NCBI GenBank assembly: GCA_037577475.1
Contig: CM075186.1
Coordinates: 30,974,834-31,038,833, forward strand
Source: Chaunax sp. Z400
Taxonomy: Eukaryota > Chordata > Actinopteri > Lophiiformes > Chaunacidae
DNA: 64,000 nt
Direction: 5' to 3'
Both the position numbers and the translations under genes were made by a program. Positions 25,800 through 53,987 of the stretch are shown here, piece after piece (position 1 is the stretch's first letter; each line of letters opens with the position of its first letter). The notes under the pieces are model-generated. The model was given only the letters and a program-made list of their open reading frames with translations. It was not told the DNA's origin and ran no database searches.

Positions 25800-26530
25800 T
25801 CTTTATGTCCATTTTCATTTTTAATTTCAACAAACTTTATTGGTATGACCATAGACATACAGTACTGCCAAAGCATTACAGGAAATAATATAACTGTGAT
25901 ATGTAACTGTGATATGTAACTGTGTAATGTAACTGTAATATATTAATAATGACAGCGAATCTATTACAGCACAGCAGCACCAGCTCCTGTGCCAATTAGC
26001 TTCTCATTGTCTAGTCTCCATGCTAACTCGGACCTTCACATGGAGTCTCCTTTCTGTGGAACCCGGCTAGCCATTAAACTGGCTCCCAGAAGGAAGCGAA
26101 GCTCCGAATGATGTCAAGCCCCTCACGGCCCCCCGGAGACTACTACTCACAGTGCTCCAGAGTCTCAGCCTCTCTGTCTCAGCCCCTCTGTAGCCCTGAG
26201 TGTCCACCCATTCCTGTCTCCCAGTCTGTGGAGGTTCACCCGACCCCTTTGTTGGACCCTGTTTTGGACTCTAAGTTGGAAGTCCGGCCAACTCCTGCTC
26301 CACGTGTCCAGCCGATGGAGAGGGTGTGCTGAGAGATGAGGCCTGTAATGAGAGTTATGTTTGTATGAAATGCAGCTCGAGTTGTCTGCCTGAACTAACT
26401 CACAGGCTTCACTCCATTTCAGCAAAAAACATGACTGAAAGGAACAAGATGAATTCATTTTAATCCACCGTGGTGAGATAAAATCCACTCCAACTAACAG
26501 GTGAAATGAATGAATTGCTCATCTAAAAGC
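25800..26530. other. Intergenic, nothing recognised
   Basis: The short plus-strand frame at 26108-26332 is proline-rich but has no recognisable domain or exon context. Confidence 0.4.
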
Positions 26531-26534
26531 TATA

Positions 26535-27699
26535 CTGACCAACAGTAGAAACGCATATTTTTTTTGATGTCATGCCATCCTGTTCATATTAAATATCAAA
26601 GGTAAATTATGGTTCACATCTTTATTCACCCTTTAGCCATACAGAAAAATCATTTTTGTGCAGATTGGTGGTTTTTGTCTTAGTGTTTACAAGTCAGAAA
26701 GTGTGGATGGTGAGACAGAGAACAACAATAGTCACTACCGTGCGTGTCTACCTCCAGCATTTATCACTACTTTACACCTCCTGAATGGATAAGATGTTAT
26801 TCTGGACTTGTAGGATGACATGCCATTCTTCCTGAAGAGCTGTGACAAGTTGTTCATGTGTTGCTGGAGCAGGATCTCTCTCTCTCACCTGGTGATCCTG
26901 AACATCCCACAGATGCTCGATTGAGTTGAGATCTGGTGAATATGCTGGCCAAGGAAGGACAGCGACATTGTTCTGGTCCAGGTAGGCTACTTCTGACAGA
27001 CATGAGCCACATGTGGTCTGACATTGTCATGCATGAAGGTGATGCCTGATTGCTGTATCCTGGGAATGACATGTGGACCTAGGACCATATTTCGGTAATG
27101 ATTGGCTGTCAGTGTACCGTGAATGTGGACAAGTTCTGAACGTCATCCATTAGCAGTGGCCTCCCACATCACCACCACCAAACGGTCCACTTCCTGGATG
27201 TATACGGCAGAATAGCGGTCTCCGCAGCGATGGTACAAACGCAAACGACCACAAGTTAAATCTGGACTTGTCACTAAATATGATCTCCGTCCACTTTGCA
27301 ATCAGCCATTACATCTGTAACATCTGTGTTGCACGTGTCTGCAGAGTTCAGACCATAGCATCCCAACTGTCCGTTCTCGTAAGTTTTTTCGGGAATCATG
27401 ACATCATCAGTTGTTTCTCTAGGACATTAATTAGACCCAGTAAATTATCGCCTTGACCAGGTCTTTTCAATCATGCAGAAAAAAATCTCACCAACATCAT
27501 TATTTACTCTGAAATGCACCAATGACTGTTATTTCTATGTTATGACTAAATGATGGTTATTCATGATTTAACATGTTTTGGTTGTGGGTACTTAAAAAAG
27601 TCTATTCAGTGAATCACATGAATGTTTGTTTCAGTAGATTAGGGCTAGTGAACAGAAATTACAGGGTTTTTAAAATTATGCGTTTCCACTGTTGCTCAG
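26535..27699 (-). mobile_element. Tc1-like DNA transposon relic, copy 1 (1.17 kb)
   Basis: The ends are CTGACCAACAGTAGAAACGC and its inverted partner GCGTTTCCACTGTTGCTCAG, flanked by TA on both sides, the Tc1/mariner target. Minus-strand frames keep fragments of a Tc1 transposase (around the second catalytic Asp, and the RERERSCSSNT shadow of the RERDPAPATHEQL region), all broken by frameshifts. It is the same family as the copy at 42870-46196. Confidence 0.8.
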
Positions 27700-27701
27700 T
27701 A

Positions 27702-27770
27702 TATAAAATTAATTATGGTGTTCCTCAAGGTTCAGTTTGAGGTCCTACACTTTTTAACCTGTACATGCTG
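27702..27770 (+). mobile_element. LINE reverse-transcriptase fragment, left part split by the retrovirus
   Basis: The frame reads YGVPQGSV-stop-GPTLFNLYM, the RT block 4 of L2/Rex-like LINEs. It continues on the far side of the retrovirus at 32518 (LPLENIIRRQKLYLAS...). Confidence 0.7.
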
Positions 27771-28132
27771 TGTTGTGGCGTGAAAAACACACAGGAGTCT
27801 CTGGAACTTTAAAGTCATGTGGGTTCCCAATTTATTCACAGACCTTGCAAGATACACAGCAATAAACTGGAACCCCGATCCCAGGTCCCGACAGTTTATA
27901 TACCCTTCCAATGTCAGTGTATGTCCTCCATATCTGAGTATGTGCCCCATACTCATGTCAAGTTACTGTTCCAAATGTCAGTGTGTGCGTATATCCTCCA
28001 GCAGGATGTACACCCCTCACTTCCCGCACACAGAACTGCATGACTATAAGGTCATACAGTGGTTATACAGAGGTTCACACTAAAGTTATATTATATTAAA
28101 GTATATTGACATGTATATTGAATTCCACGACA
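27771..28132 (-). repeat. 3' LTR of the endogenous retrovirus (362 bp)
   Basis: It is nearly identical to 32000-32517 apart from a roughly 156-bp insert in the latter and scattered substitutions. It has TG...CA ends on the minus strand. Confidence 0.85.
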
Positions 28133-28146
28133 TTTCCACCCTCTTG
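28133..28146 (-). promoter_or_regulatory. Polypurine tract
   Basis: The minus strand reads AAGAGGGTGGAAA immediately before the 3' LTR. It would prime plus-strand DNA synthesis. Confidence 0.7.
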
Positions 28147-28697
28147 TCACACTTAGTGACAACACCAAGTTATTGTATATATATTTACGTATATAGAATA
28201 CATCATCATTGAAAATACATGGCAATTACTAAGGCATATGTCTTTATTATTAACTGTGTATAATCCCTCTGTACTAAGTCAGATCTCTTCTTCCCAAAAA
28301 CATTTTCAAAGTTTACCCACATTTCACAAGTTCATCCCATATAGGGGCGAAAAACCAGTGTCTGCTTTTACTGGTAAAATTCCCCTATGACCCCCACCTG
28401 AGCGATCGCCTCTTGGCATGCAATGATATTACTGGTACATCATACTAGCAAACAAACATTTTTCAACACATTAGGTCTGAAATTGAAAACAAGGCTACAT
28501 ATATATGATTAATTATACCCCTTCAGTGAATATTCCTGATGAATAAGAAATGTCCTTTAATAAGCCTGTAAAATGGATATGTAAAAACGAGTCTTTATGT
28601 GTTTATGTTTGTTGTGGCAGTGTGGATCTGGCGTCTGTCCAGGATTGTTCTTCTCCATCCGTCTAGTCCGTGCTGGACCCTCTGTGGATACTTTTAC

Positions 28698-30703
28698 TCA
28701 CACAATGTCCTCCACCTCTCGTAATTTCTCAGGATCAGAGAGATAGTCCGGTCTCTCGACTACCAGTTGAGCCAGTTGAAAGTCAGTCATGATACTCATT
28801 TGCGTGTCCAGGGCCTTCCAGCACTTCTGGTCTGGATCCGGATTTCTCCTTTTTTCCTGCAGAAAAATAGACTTATCTCCCCTTATAGGGAGAGAATTGG
28901 AAGCTGACCCTCCCCTATATTCTCTGGGCACCCCTAATAACCATAACCATCCGTCCCACCCACGGATTCACCGGGCCTCCACTTCTACGTTGTGTGGGCT
29001 GGGTCCCCCGACCCCCCTCTACCCAATTGGGGTTCGGCTGATTTTGCTTTGTAAGTCAGTGAGCTGTAGCTGAGCAATTTTCCTTTGAATGTTTCTCTCT
29101 TGCTCTTTCTGTTTTAGCTCATCTTTTCTGTATTTTTCTATAGCGTGCACCACATAATCACAGAACTCTCTGTGAGGCATTGAAGTCAGTCCCAAAACTT
29201 CCTCCAGTCTGCTTTGCACTGGAGTTGGTAAAGCCTCAATGACCGAGTTCCTTAACAGAGTTGTCAACAAAGGTGTATTTTCCACACCTTCCTCAGTCTC
29301 TTGCTTCCATCTTTTCAGCTGCTGGGTGATATATGTAGCTGGATTCTCAGTTTCAGAGAGGATCTCACCCTTCAATGCTTTGGGGTCTATTTTATTAGGG
29401 TATTCAGTCCGCAGGGCTTCCCAAAGTCTCATTCGAAACGCATTGAACTCAGTTCCATCAGCCAGGTGATCAACCATCCACCCATTACCACTATGGTACA
29501 GCAAGTTTTCCATAATGGAAGCTCCAAGACTTTGAGCCCACACAGACTTTATGTCCCCCAGGGCCAGCATTTTACCAACAGTCTCTTCTTCAAATGCCTT
29601 TATCCACTTGCCGGCCACCTCATGAATATCAGGGAGTCTAGAAACCAGCCCCACAAGGTCGAGTGTTTGCCACGGTATATAATGTCCTTGAGTTCCCTTT
29701 ATTAAAATTGGATATCGGCCAGGATCAGTGTATCTATCTGGTGGGTGTATGTTGGGTCGATATCTTAGATCATATGTTCTTTGACTCTGACTCCCCTTTT
29801 TTCCACTCCCTCACCTCCAGCTGCTTGACTTATTTTCCCCTTCTCTCCTGTTTGTGTTCTTCTCTCGCACACGCTTTCTTCAATCTTGTCTAATTCCTCC
29901 TCTATCTCCTTGATCATACTGCGATCCATCTCACGCTTTAGGTCTATTCCAGCATGATCAAGCTTCATCCAATATGACTCTCCACCCGTTTTACTCTACT
30001 TGTCTCATTTCATTCTGCATAACAATCCAATAGTTGTAGTGCTTTTGGCTCATTTGATTTTCTTTCAGTGCTGCAATATCTTGGGAGTAGGTTTTGTGTT
30101 TTTTCACCGAAAGGGGTGTTTTGTTCCGAATTGCAATTGGGATTAGACTCAGGGTGAGCTGCAGGAGGAGTGTAGTGTGCTGTTCCAGATTGAGGGAGGG
30201 GTTGGAGAATTGGGGGTCATATTTTGTTGCAAAGCATTTTCATCATGAAGTATAAAATCTCCATTTATTTTAACATTTCCTACCAAGGATGGATACAGCC
30301 CTGTGTAGTCTGGATGCTCTGTGTAGTCTAATAGATTTTGCTGTTGTTCTCTCTTTTCTCTTTTTGCTGGTATTTCTCTTAACTCCGCGAGGCCTTGTTT
30401 TACATTCTTCCTGTAACTGTGGCCTTCAATCTTGAATAGTTTTACTATTTCTAATTCTTGCTCCCTTTTCTGTTGACGTTTCTTACTTTTGTCCTTTGGT
30501 TTGTAGTCATTAATTCGAAGTTCCATGTCTTCACAAAGGCCTACATCAAATGTGGCCACTTTTGGCCAAGATGGATCCAAACCTTTAGTTCGTTTTTCCC
30601 ATTTTCCCGAAATTTTCTGAATGACTTTTATGTATTGCGGGTATTTAATTTCTATAATGGCCACTGGTGGTGCAATCATTGTAGCTGATTTATTGCCCTC
30701 CAT
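28698..30703 (-). pseudogene. gag: Retroviral gag remnant
   Basis: The open frames on the minus strand are 30703-30149 (184 residues, matrix-like, lysine-rich), about 29968-29765 (coiled-coil-like charged segment), 29654-29019 (211 residues, capsid-like with an alpha-helical C-terminal part ending in a charged EKYRKDELKQKEQE stretch) and 28931-28698. They lie in different frames or are separated by stops, so no continuous Gag can be made. No CCHC zinc knuckle was seen after the capsid region, and pol does not follow. Assignment as Gag rests on position between primer site and polypurine tract plus general character. Confidence 0.6.
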
Positions 30704-31977
30704 TGTCTTTAAATGATAATTAATTATGCCCTGTTTTTACAATGTTCTTACACTAAGCCAATGTTAGGCTAATTCTAAGCTAATTTTGCTAAGCTACAAG
30801 CAATATCTTAAACGTGTATTGTTCTTATATCAACCAGAGATTATTTTCTTCTATATGGGTGAGACGCATCCGCATGCAGCTGCAGAGGGGGGGGACTGTG
30901 TGTGTGTAAGGAGATTACACACAAGGGGGAAAGAAAGGCGGAGGTCTCTTAAAGGGCTAGCTTTTTAGACGATTTTTAAAATCACTATAGCGCGTTGAAC
31001 ATGATAGCAAATATATATAAATAGATATTCTTTTCATGTAATGCGCAATGTGCTTACTGTACTTCAAACGTCCTCTTCTGGTATATTTCTCTCCTCTTTA
31101 TCGTTTCCTACCAGGGAGGCTCATAGTTTTTACACGTGACTTCTGAATATCTCTTTATAGCCAATTGTAATATGTATCTGATCACTTTTGTCTAGATATT
31201 GTGTTCCTTTATTTATCATGTGAGATCTATTTCAGCTTCATTGAGCCATATTTAGTTATGAAATACCATATTAATGCATAGTTAATCAATCCTTTTATCA
31301 GTCCTTATAGCGATTGCGATGAAACTTTCCGAGTTCCAAGTTGTGTGACCCGTTTCTCTCTGTTTCTTTACAGCTTGAGCAGGTCCCCCCCAACAAAGTT
31401 CTCCTTTTCTAGTGAATGTTAGTTCACATATATATTATAGTTCAGTCCTCAATTTGTCGGGGTTTGCCAGAGCTCTTGGAAGAACCACTTGAGAACATAT
31501 TGGACCAAATTCCGAGTGAAAGACTTACACTTGTCGTTGTTCCCCTCAGCTCACAAGGAGCTTTATCTAGTATCGCAATCTGACTTTTCTCAGCCCAGGA
31601 CAAAGGCTACCGCGTATACTCACACAATCAGAGACACACTCTCCCCTGATCTTCAGACACAGCTCTGGAATTCACTATCAGAGGTTAACAACATCTGATT
31701 CCCTTCAGCTGCCTTTTTAACACAACTTAGCCCCTCTATTTCATTCCCTTTATTTTCTAGGCAGCTGTTGTATGCGCATACGACTACACATGACCTTTCT
31801 GTAACATTGACTCCTTTACCACATTTAAGGTTCTTTTTAGAATGAGTCAGAGACTACCCCACTGCATTATCACCTAGTGATGGACACACTAACATAAGAG
31901 TAAATTCTCTTACCTTATTTCGGCCTTTTGTGGCGTCACCAGTCTGAAATGCAGTGTTGTTGTTCCGCTCTCAAATC
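30704..31977 (-). other. Retroviral 5' leader
   Basis: About 1.3 kb lie between the primer binding site and the first gag ATG, long for a simple retrovirus. An inserted element or a decayed upstream ORF may be included. It has no recognised motif. Confidence 0.4.
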
Positions 31978-31995
31978 ATACCACGTTGGGCGTCA
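31978..31995 (-). promoter_or_regulatory. Retroviral primer binding site, tRNA-Lys-like
   Basis: The minus strand reads TGACGCCCAACGTGGTAT starting four bases from the LTR end. I count 14 of 18 matches to the lysine-tRNA type primer site as I remember it (TGGCGCCCAACGTGGGGC). Confidence 0.6.
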
Positions 31996-31999
31996 ATTA

Positions 32000-32517
32000 T
32001 GTTGTGGCGTGAAAACACACAGGAGTCTCTGGAACTTTTAAGTCATGTGGGTTCCCAATTTATTCACAGACCTTGCAAGATACACAGCAATAAACTGGAA
32101 CCCCGATCCCAGGTCCCGACAGTTTATATAATAATAATAATAATAATAATGATACCTTTATTAGTCCCACATGGGGAAATTCTTTCTCTGCATTTGACCC
32201 ATCCCTGAGGAGCAGTGGGCTGCCACTACACGCGGCGCCCGGGGAGCAAATTGGGGTTCAGTATCTTGCTCAAGGATACTTATACCCATCCAATGTCAGT
32301 GTGTGCGTATGTCCTCCATATCTGCGTACGTGCCCCATACTCATGTCAAGTTACCCTTCCAAATGTCAATGTGTGCATATATCCAGTAGGATGTACACCC
32401 CTCACTTCCCGCACACAGAACTGCATGACTATAAGGTCATACAGTGGTTATACAGAGGTTCACACTAAAGTTATATTATATTAAAGTATATTGACATGTA
32501 TATTTAATTCCACGACA
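32000..32517 (-). repeat. 5' LTR with internal insertion (518 bp)
   Basis: It matches the 362-bp LTR at 27771-28132 except for about 156 extra bases at 32127-32282. It supplies the promoter side of the provirus. Confidence 0.85.
32127..32282 (-). mobile_element. Short retroposon inserted in the 5' LTR
   Basis: It carries an ATT-type trinucleotide tail (ATAATAAT... on plus at 32127-32150), then AATAAAGG-like sequence on the minus strand and a GCAAATTGGGGTTCAGTATC core related to local SINE sequence. TTATA flanks both sides as a possible target duplication. It is absent from the other LTR, so it arrived after the provirus. Confidence 0.6.
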
Positions 32518-32610
32518 GCTGCCACTTGAAAACATCATCAGGAGGCAGAAGCTTTACCTTGCGTCTCCTTATGACCCAGGGCCAATCGATGCCATTGTCA
32601 GTAAGTTTTG
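32518..32610 (+). mobile_element. LINE reverse-transcriptase fragment, right part
   Basis: It continues the LINE split by the retrovirus: LPLENIIRRQ... then YDPGPIDAIVS. The usual catalytic YADD region between these blocks is deleted. Confidence 0.65.
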
Positions 32611-32850
32611 TTAGCTGTAAGCTATAGGCTTAGACTGCTGGGGGACTTCCCATAATTCACTGAGCTCCTCTCTCCTCCTCTCTCCCTTCTTCTTTACACA
32701 CTCATGTCTCATTAATTCACGTTACTATCTTGACTTCTTCTCCAGAGTCTTTCTCATCCCGCAGGTCACCGTGGATCAATCTACTGCTGGGACCATGGTT
32801 GACACCATCATCATCATCATTATCATATCATAACATGTCATGTTGAATAC

Positions 32851-32856
32851 TTTATT
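32851..32856 (-). terminator. Poly(A) signal of the transglutaminase gene
   Basis: AATAAA on the minus strand, about 440 bases after the stop codon, is the first canonical signal. An ATTAAA at 33277-33282 is only 14 bases after the stop and less likely to be used. Confidence 0.55.
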
Positions 32857-33295
32857 GAGAGCAGACTGTACATGTGTTTCAAATCAGCATGAACATAGAA
32901 TTATCATACAAATGCATAAATATTAGGATTAAATATTAGGAATGCCAGTTTCCTCCAATCATATTTTGACTAAAAGGGGATCAGAACAAACATACACAAA
33001 CATAAATAACAGTATATTTTGTGCAGCTACATAGTTTTCAACAAGTACATAAGACAGACCATAATCTGACACTGTTTTTACATCTGCACCCCATGACTCA
33101 GGCCATTGTTGGGTTTTATTTAATGTAATAATTCATGATTAAACCAGCAGTGATTAGAAAAAGGTAGAAGAAAACATTTTAAACATGTCAAAATTCAAAA
33201 AAGGAAAAGGGGAGGACCAGAAACTAAAGCACTTATCAGCCAACCAGAGGCTGGTGCCAGGCACAAAGCTGAAATCTTTAATTTAAATTAGATTA

Positions 33296-50683
<17,388 letters not shown>

Positions 50684-50767
50684 CACAGATCTTCGTCCAA
50701 TCACATTCCACTAAAACGTTGCTCTGAGCCTCCTTGTTCTGTTCATGCTCCGTGTCCATCAGTCCTG

Positions 50768-50775
50768 TATTTATA
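50768..50775 (-). promoter_or_regulatory. TATA box of the transglutaminase gene
   Basis: The minus strand reads TATAAATA about 85 bases upstream of the ATG. This predicts a start site near 50740 and a 5' UTR of about 55-60 bases. Confidence 0.6.
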
Positions 50776-51137
50776 CAACACTGCCCCTCCCACCCCTCTG
50801 ACACACACTCACCCCAAAACACTCACCCACTCAGCTCAGCTCACCTCTGTGACCTCTGACATCACCTCTGTGACATCACCAACCAAAAAGTCCTCTGTGT
50901 GTGTTTGCAGTGTGTGAGTCTGAGACAGTGGGGTCTTTGTGACCGTATATGTTCCCGGGGGTGTTCATGTGTGTGTGTGAGTGAACCTGTCAAAGGTTGT
51001 GACACTGAGTCAGTGGACTCAAATCCCTCACTTGTTCCTTTATCACACTCATCATTCAGTAGATATGTAGTGGTGAGCCAGAGAGTCATATCCTGTCCAG
51101 ATGGAGCTGGACCTGTATGGATGAAGCACATCCATCA

Positions 51138-51141
<4 letters not shown>

Positions 51142-51231
<90 letters not shown>
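51142..51231 (+). repeat. (GT)n microsatellite
   Basis: About 45 perfect GT units upstream of the transglutaminase gene. Confidence 0.97.
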
Positions 51232-51233
<2 letters not shown>

Positions 51234-51489
51234 GTATTTATTGGACAATGTTTGGGAGGGGTGTGTCGTCTTCAGATGACTCCTGTTTCACTCTGTCCCT
51301 ACAACACTGACCAGTGTTCCATCAGTGACCACTGAGCTACAGCCGCCCAAGCTCATCGTCAAGGAATTTGTGGCTGAAGCATTAAAAACCAGGTCAGAAA
51401 CCAAAGTGATCCATAGTTTGCTTTCACGTGTGAAACCGCTTGTTATGTACGTATGTAGTATCTTTCAAAACAAACCACTCCCACCTTCG

Positions 51490-51803
51490 GGGCGGCTGTG
51501 GCTCAGTGGTAGAGCGGTCATCCACTCATCAGAAGGTCAGTGGTTCAATCCCCAGCTCCGACATTCTACATGTTGAAGTGTTCTTGGGTAAGATACTGAA
51601 CCCCAGTTTGCTCCAAGTATCTGTTCCATTGGTGTGTGAGTGTTTGTGTGAATGGTTACTGCTCCTAATGAGCAGGTGGAGCCTTGCATGGTATGAATGG
51701 ATGAATTTTGGTGTGAATGGATGAATGCTGGCTGCTGTTGTAAAGCTTTGAGTGGTCAGTCAGACTAAAAAGGTTCTATATAAGTACAGTCCATTTACAA
51801 TTT
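51490..51803 (+). mobile_element. tRNA-derived SINE, full length
   Basis: The head has an A-box (TGGCTCAGTGG) and B-box (GGTTCAATCCC) with tRNA spacing, followed by a body ending AGTACAGTCCATTTACA. ACCTTCG at 51483-51489 and 51804-51810 is a 7-bp target duplication. Partial copies of the family occur at 13874, 34672 and 56394. Confidence 0.85.
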
Positions 51804-51880
51804 ACCTTCGAACATCACTGCTGGTATCAGATGCCGTATCGCATTGTCAAAACTTTTATTCATGATCTGAAGGCAGAATG

Positions 51881-52033
51881 AAAGTTGAAAGACTCCTTTC
51901 ATTGAAGTATTTTTGTGGTGCTCTCAACAGTTTCCTTAAACAAAAGGAGACCACGTGACATCACACAGCACAGCAAACCTTTTTAGCAACTGTTAATCAA
52001 TCATAGGTATCCTGAGAGGAGTCTTTCAACTTT
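51881..52033. repeat. 17-bp perfect inverted repeat pair
   Basis: AAAGTTGAAAGACTCCT at 51881-51897 is repeated inverted at 52017-52033 with a 119-bp spacer. It may be the termini of a small nonautonomous element. Confidence 0.6.
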
Positions 52034-52223
52034 GTGGAAACATGCTTAATATTTTTGGTGTGAGCCTCACACTGATGTTCTGCTCACTAACAGACAGAAT
52101 GAAAACAGAAGCTCCTTGGTGGAGGTTCCTGTAAATCTTTTATGGGGTAGTCTTATTGTGAAGGGGTGCCTACATTCTTTTTTAAATGTGTGCCACCTTT
52201 ATGTGTACTGCAGACGTCCCATC

Positions 52224-52300
52224 ACACAGATTTACTCTGCAGGATGTTTGCTCCATCCATTGATGGGACGGAGCAAACATCCTGCAGAGTAAATCTGTGT
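52224..52300. repeat. Perfect 31-bp hairpin
   Basis: The arms 52224-52254 and 52270-52300 are exact reverse complements around a 15-base loop. See findings. Confidence 0.9.
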
Positions 52301-53695
52301 TTGGGTCACAGAGTATCTGCCTTACTGGGGAATTGTGTTGGGATCAGTGTGATGCTGAGCTGTGGAATGCTGGGATGGTCATGTTTCGGGAAAACAAGGT
52401 CTTTGACCTCTGTATCCTTATCACACTGAGGTGTCGACAGTGACACACTGATGGACGGGGACTAAAAGCGCAGCACATACACAGGCTAACACACACACAT
52501 AGTCTTAACGATGTGCTGCATGTATTAAACAAGAAGAGCTTTTACCACCACTGTGTTCATTGTGTTTGTGTCTAACAACGGAGAGTTCATAGAATTCATT
52601 AAGGTGTGAATCAAACAGAACAGGACATAGTAAAGGAGATTCTGAAAATCTTCCATTTTTATGGTTTATGGGATGAGAGGAAGATGAGGTTGGTTTCAGT
52701 CTGCACATGAAGCTGTCGTCAGAGTTGAAGTTTACAATGGGGTCGTTCCTAAATGTCATGAGATGTTGTTGATCATGGATTACCTTGTTCATATTCTGTG
52801 TTCCACTCACATAACTGAAAACTGGTCTAAGTCAGCTGATCACATGGTCCTGTACTGAGAGACATTAACTTGCTCAATTATAAAGTTACTAAGCTTTTAT
52901 TTACAGAAAGAAAAGAAGAGTTAAAGAAGATCTGTGGTGAGAATAGCATTGTCTTTGTTAAACAAGGGAACATTCACTATATCAGATGGTCTGTATGGAG
53001 ACAAGAGACTGTTGGAAATATGGAAGCTATTACCTACCATTCAGATTCAAGAGGCTTCAGGTGATGACAGAGACCTAAAACATGTTTGCTTCATGTAAAA
53101 GGTGGTGAACCTCTGAGAGCCAGACCAGACACATGATGTGTTCCCCTGTCTTTAACGCACCAGGACTAGCACTCAGTACAACAATGCTATTACAAGCCTT
53201 TTATCATGACTGCATGATGCACGCAAACCAGGATGTTAGGCATCAGACTGATAATTCTGAATGTGGGCCATAAACACAGGGTCAGCAGCAAAATGAAGCT
53301 CCAGCCCTCTTTACAGACATCCTCTCTTCCTCTGTGCTGGTATGTGGTATGATGTTATCAGATCCAGCAAACTAAAAGGAGGCCTGCAACAACTCATCCA
53401 GCCAACACTGGTAGTATTTATTCATTTCAAGATTCACCACAACCAAAAAGAGCAGGTGATGATGGAGAGTTTAAGAGAGACAGCAGCTACAGCTAAGCAC
53501 AGCTAACCACACTCTCATACAGAGGTGAACATACTACACAGAAAATATCAGTAAGATTTAAAGTAAAAGACTTGACACACTAGGAGCAAAAACAAAAGTT
53601 ACCTGATCAGACATGAACAATCAGAAGGTGAATCAGTGTCTGCAGAAAATAACAGTTTGACATATGGAGTAGAGTCAAACATCACCTTCTTCAGG
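52301..53695. other. Intergenic; one exon-like segment at 52907-53060
   Basis: No known gene is recognised. 52907-53060 (plus) is preceded by a good acceptor (CTTTTATTTACAG), open through RKEELKKICGENSIVFVKQG and beyond, and followed by CAG-GTGATG. It could be an orphan exon or chance. Confidence 0.25.
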
Positions 53696-53699
53696 GCTC

Positions 53700-53985
53700 C
53701 CATCTCAGTGATTAGGACTGATTATATATGATGAGATGATGTCAGCAATTAGGACTGATTATATATGATGAGATGATGTCAGTGATTAGGACTGATTATA
53801 TATGATGAGATGATGTCAGTGATTAGGACTGATTATATATGATGAGATGATGTCAGCAATTAGGACTGATTATATATGATGAGATGATCTAAGTGATTAG
53901 GACTGATTATATATGATGAGATGATGTCAGTGATTAGGACTGATTATATATGCTGAGATGATCTAAGTGATTAGGACTGATTATA
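53700..53985 (+). repeat. 37-bp minisatellite, left part
   Basis: About 7-8 copies of ATTAGGACTGATTATATATG plus ATGAGATGATGTCAGTG. The array resumes at 55613-55725 on the other side of the Tc1-like transposon. Confidence 0.95.
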
Positions 53986-53987
53986 TA

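Larger units (their letters stand above)
27771..32517 (-). mobile_element. Endogenous retrovirus (gag only), minus strand
   Basis: Two LTRs, 27771-28132 (3' LTR) and 32000-32517 (5' LTR), share their sequence and begin TGTCGTGG and end CCACAACA on the minus strand. The 4-base target duplication GCTG flanks the unit (27767-27770 and 32518-32521). A primer binding site, long leader, gag remnants and a polypurine tract are in the expected order. No protease, reverse transcriptase, integrase or envelope was found, so this is an internally deleted, defective copy that needed helper proteins to move. Its class (epsilon-like or other) is not determined. Confidence 0.85.

Noticed and set aside
51490..51560. 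Possible tRNA gene (A-box and B-box present)
   Set aside because: The boxes are the head of a SINE with a 7-bp target duplication and a long unrelated body; the cloverleaf is degenerate and the copy recurs elsewhere.
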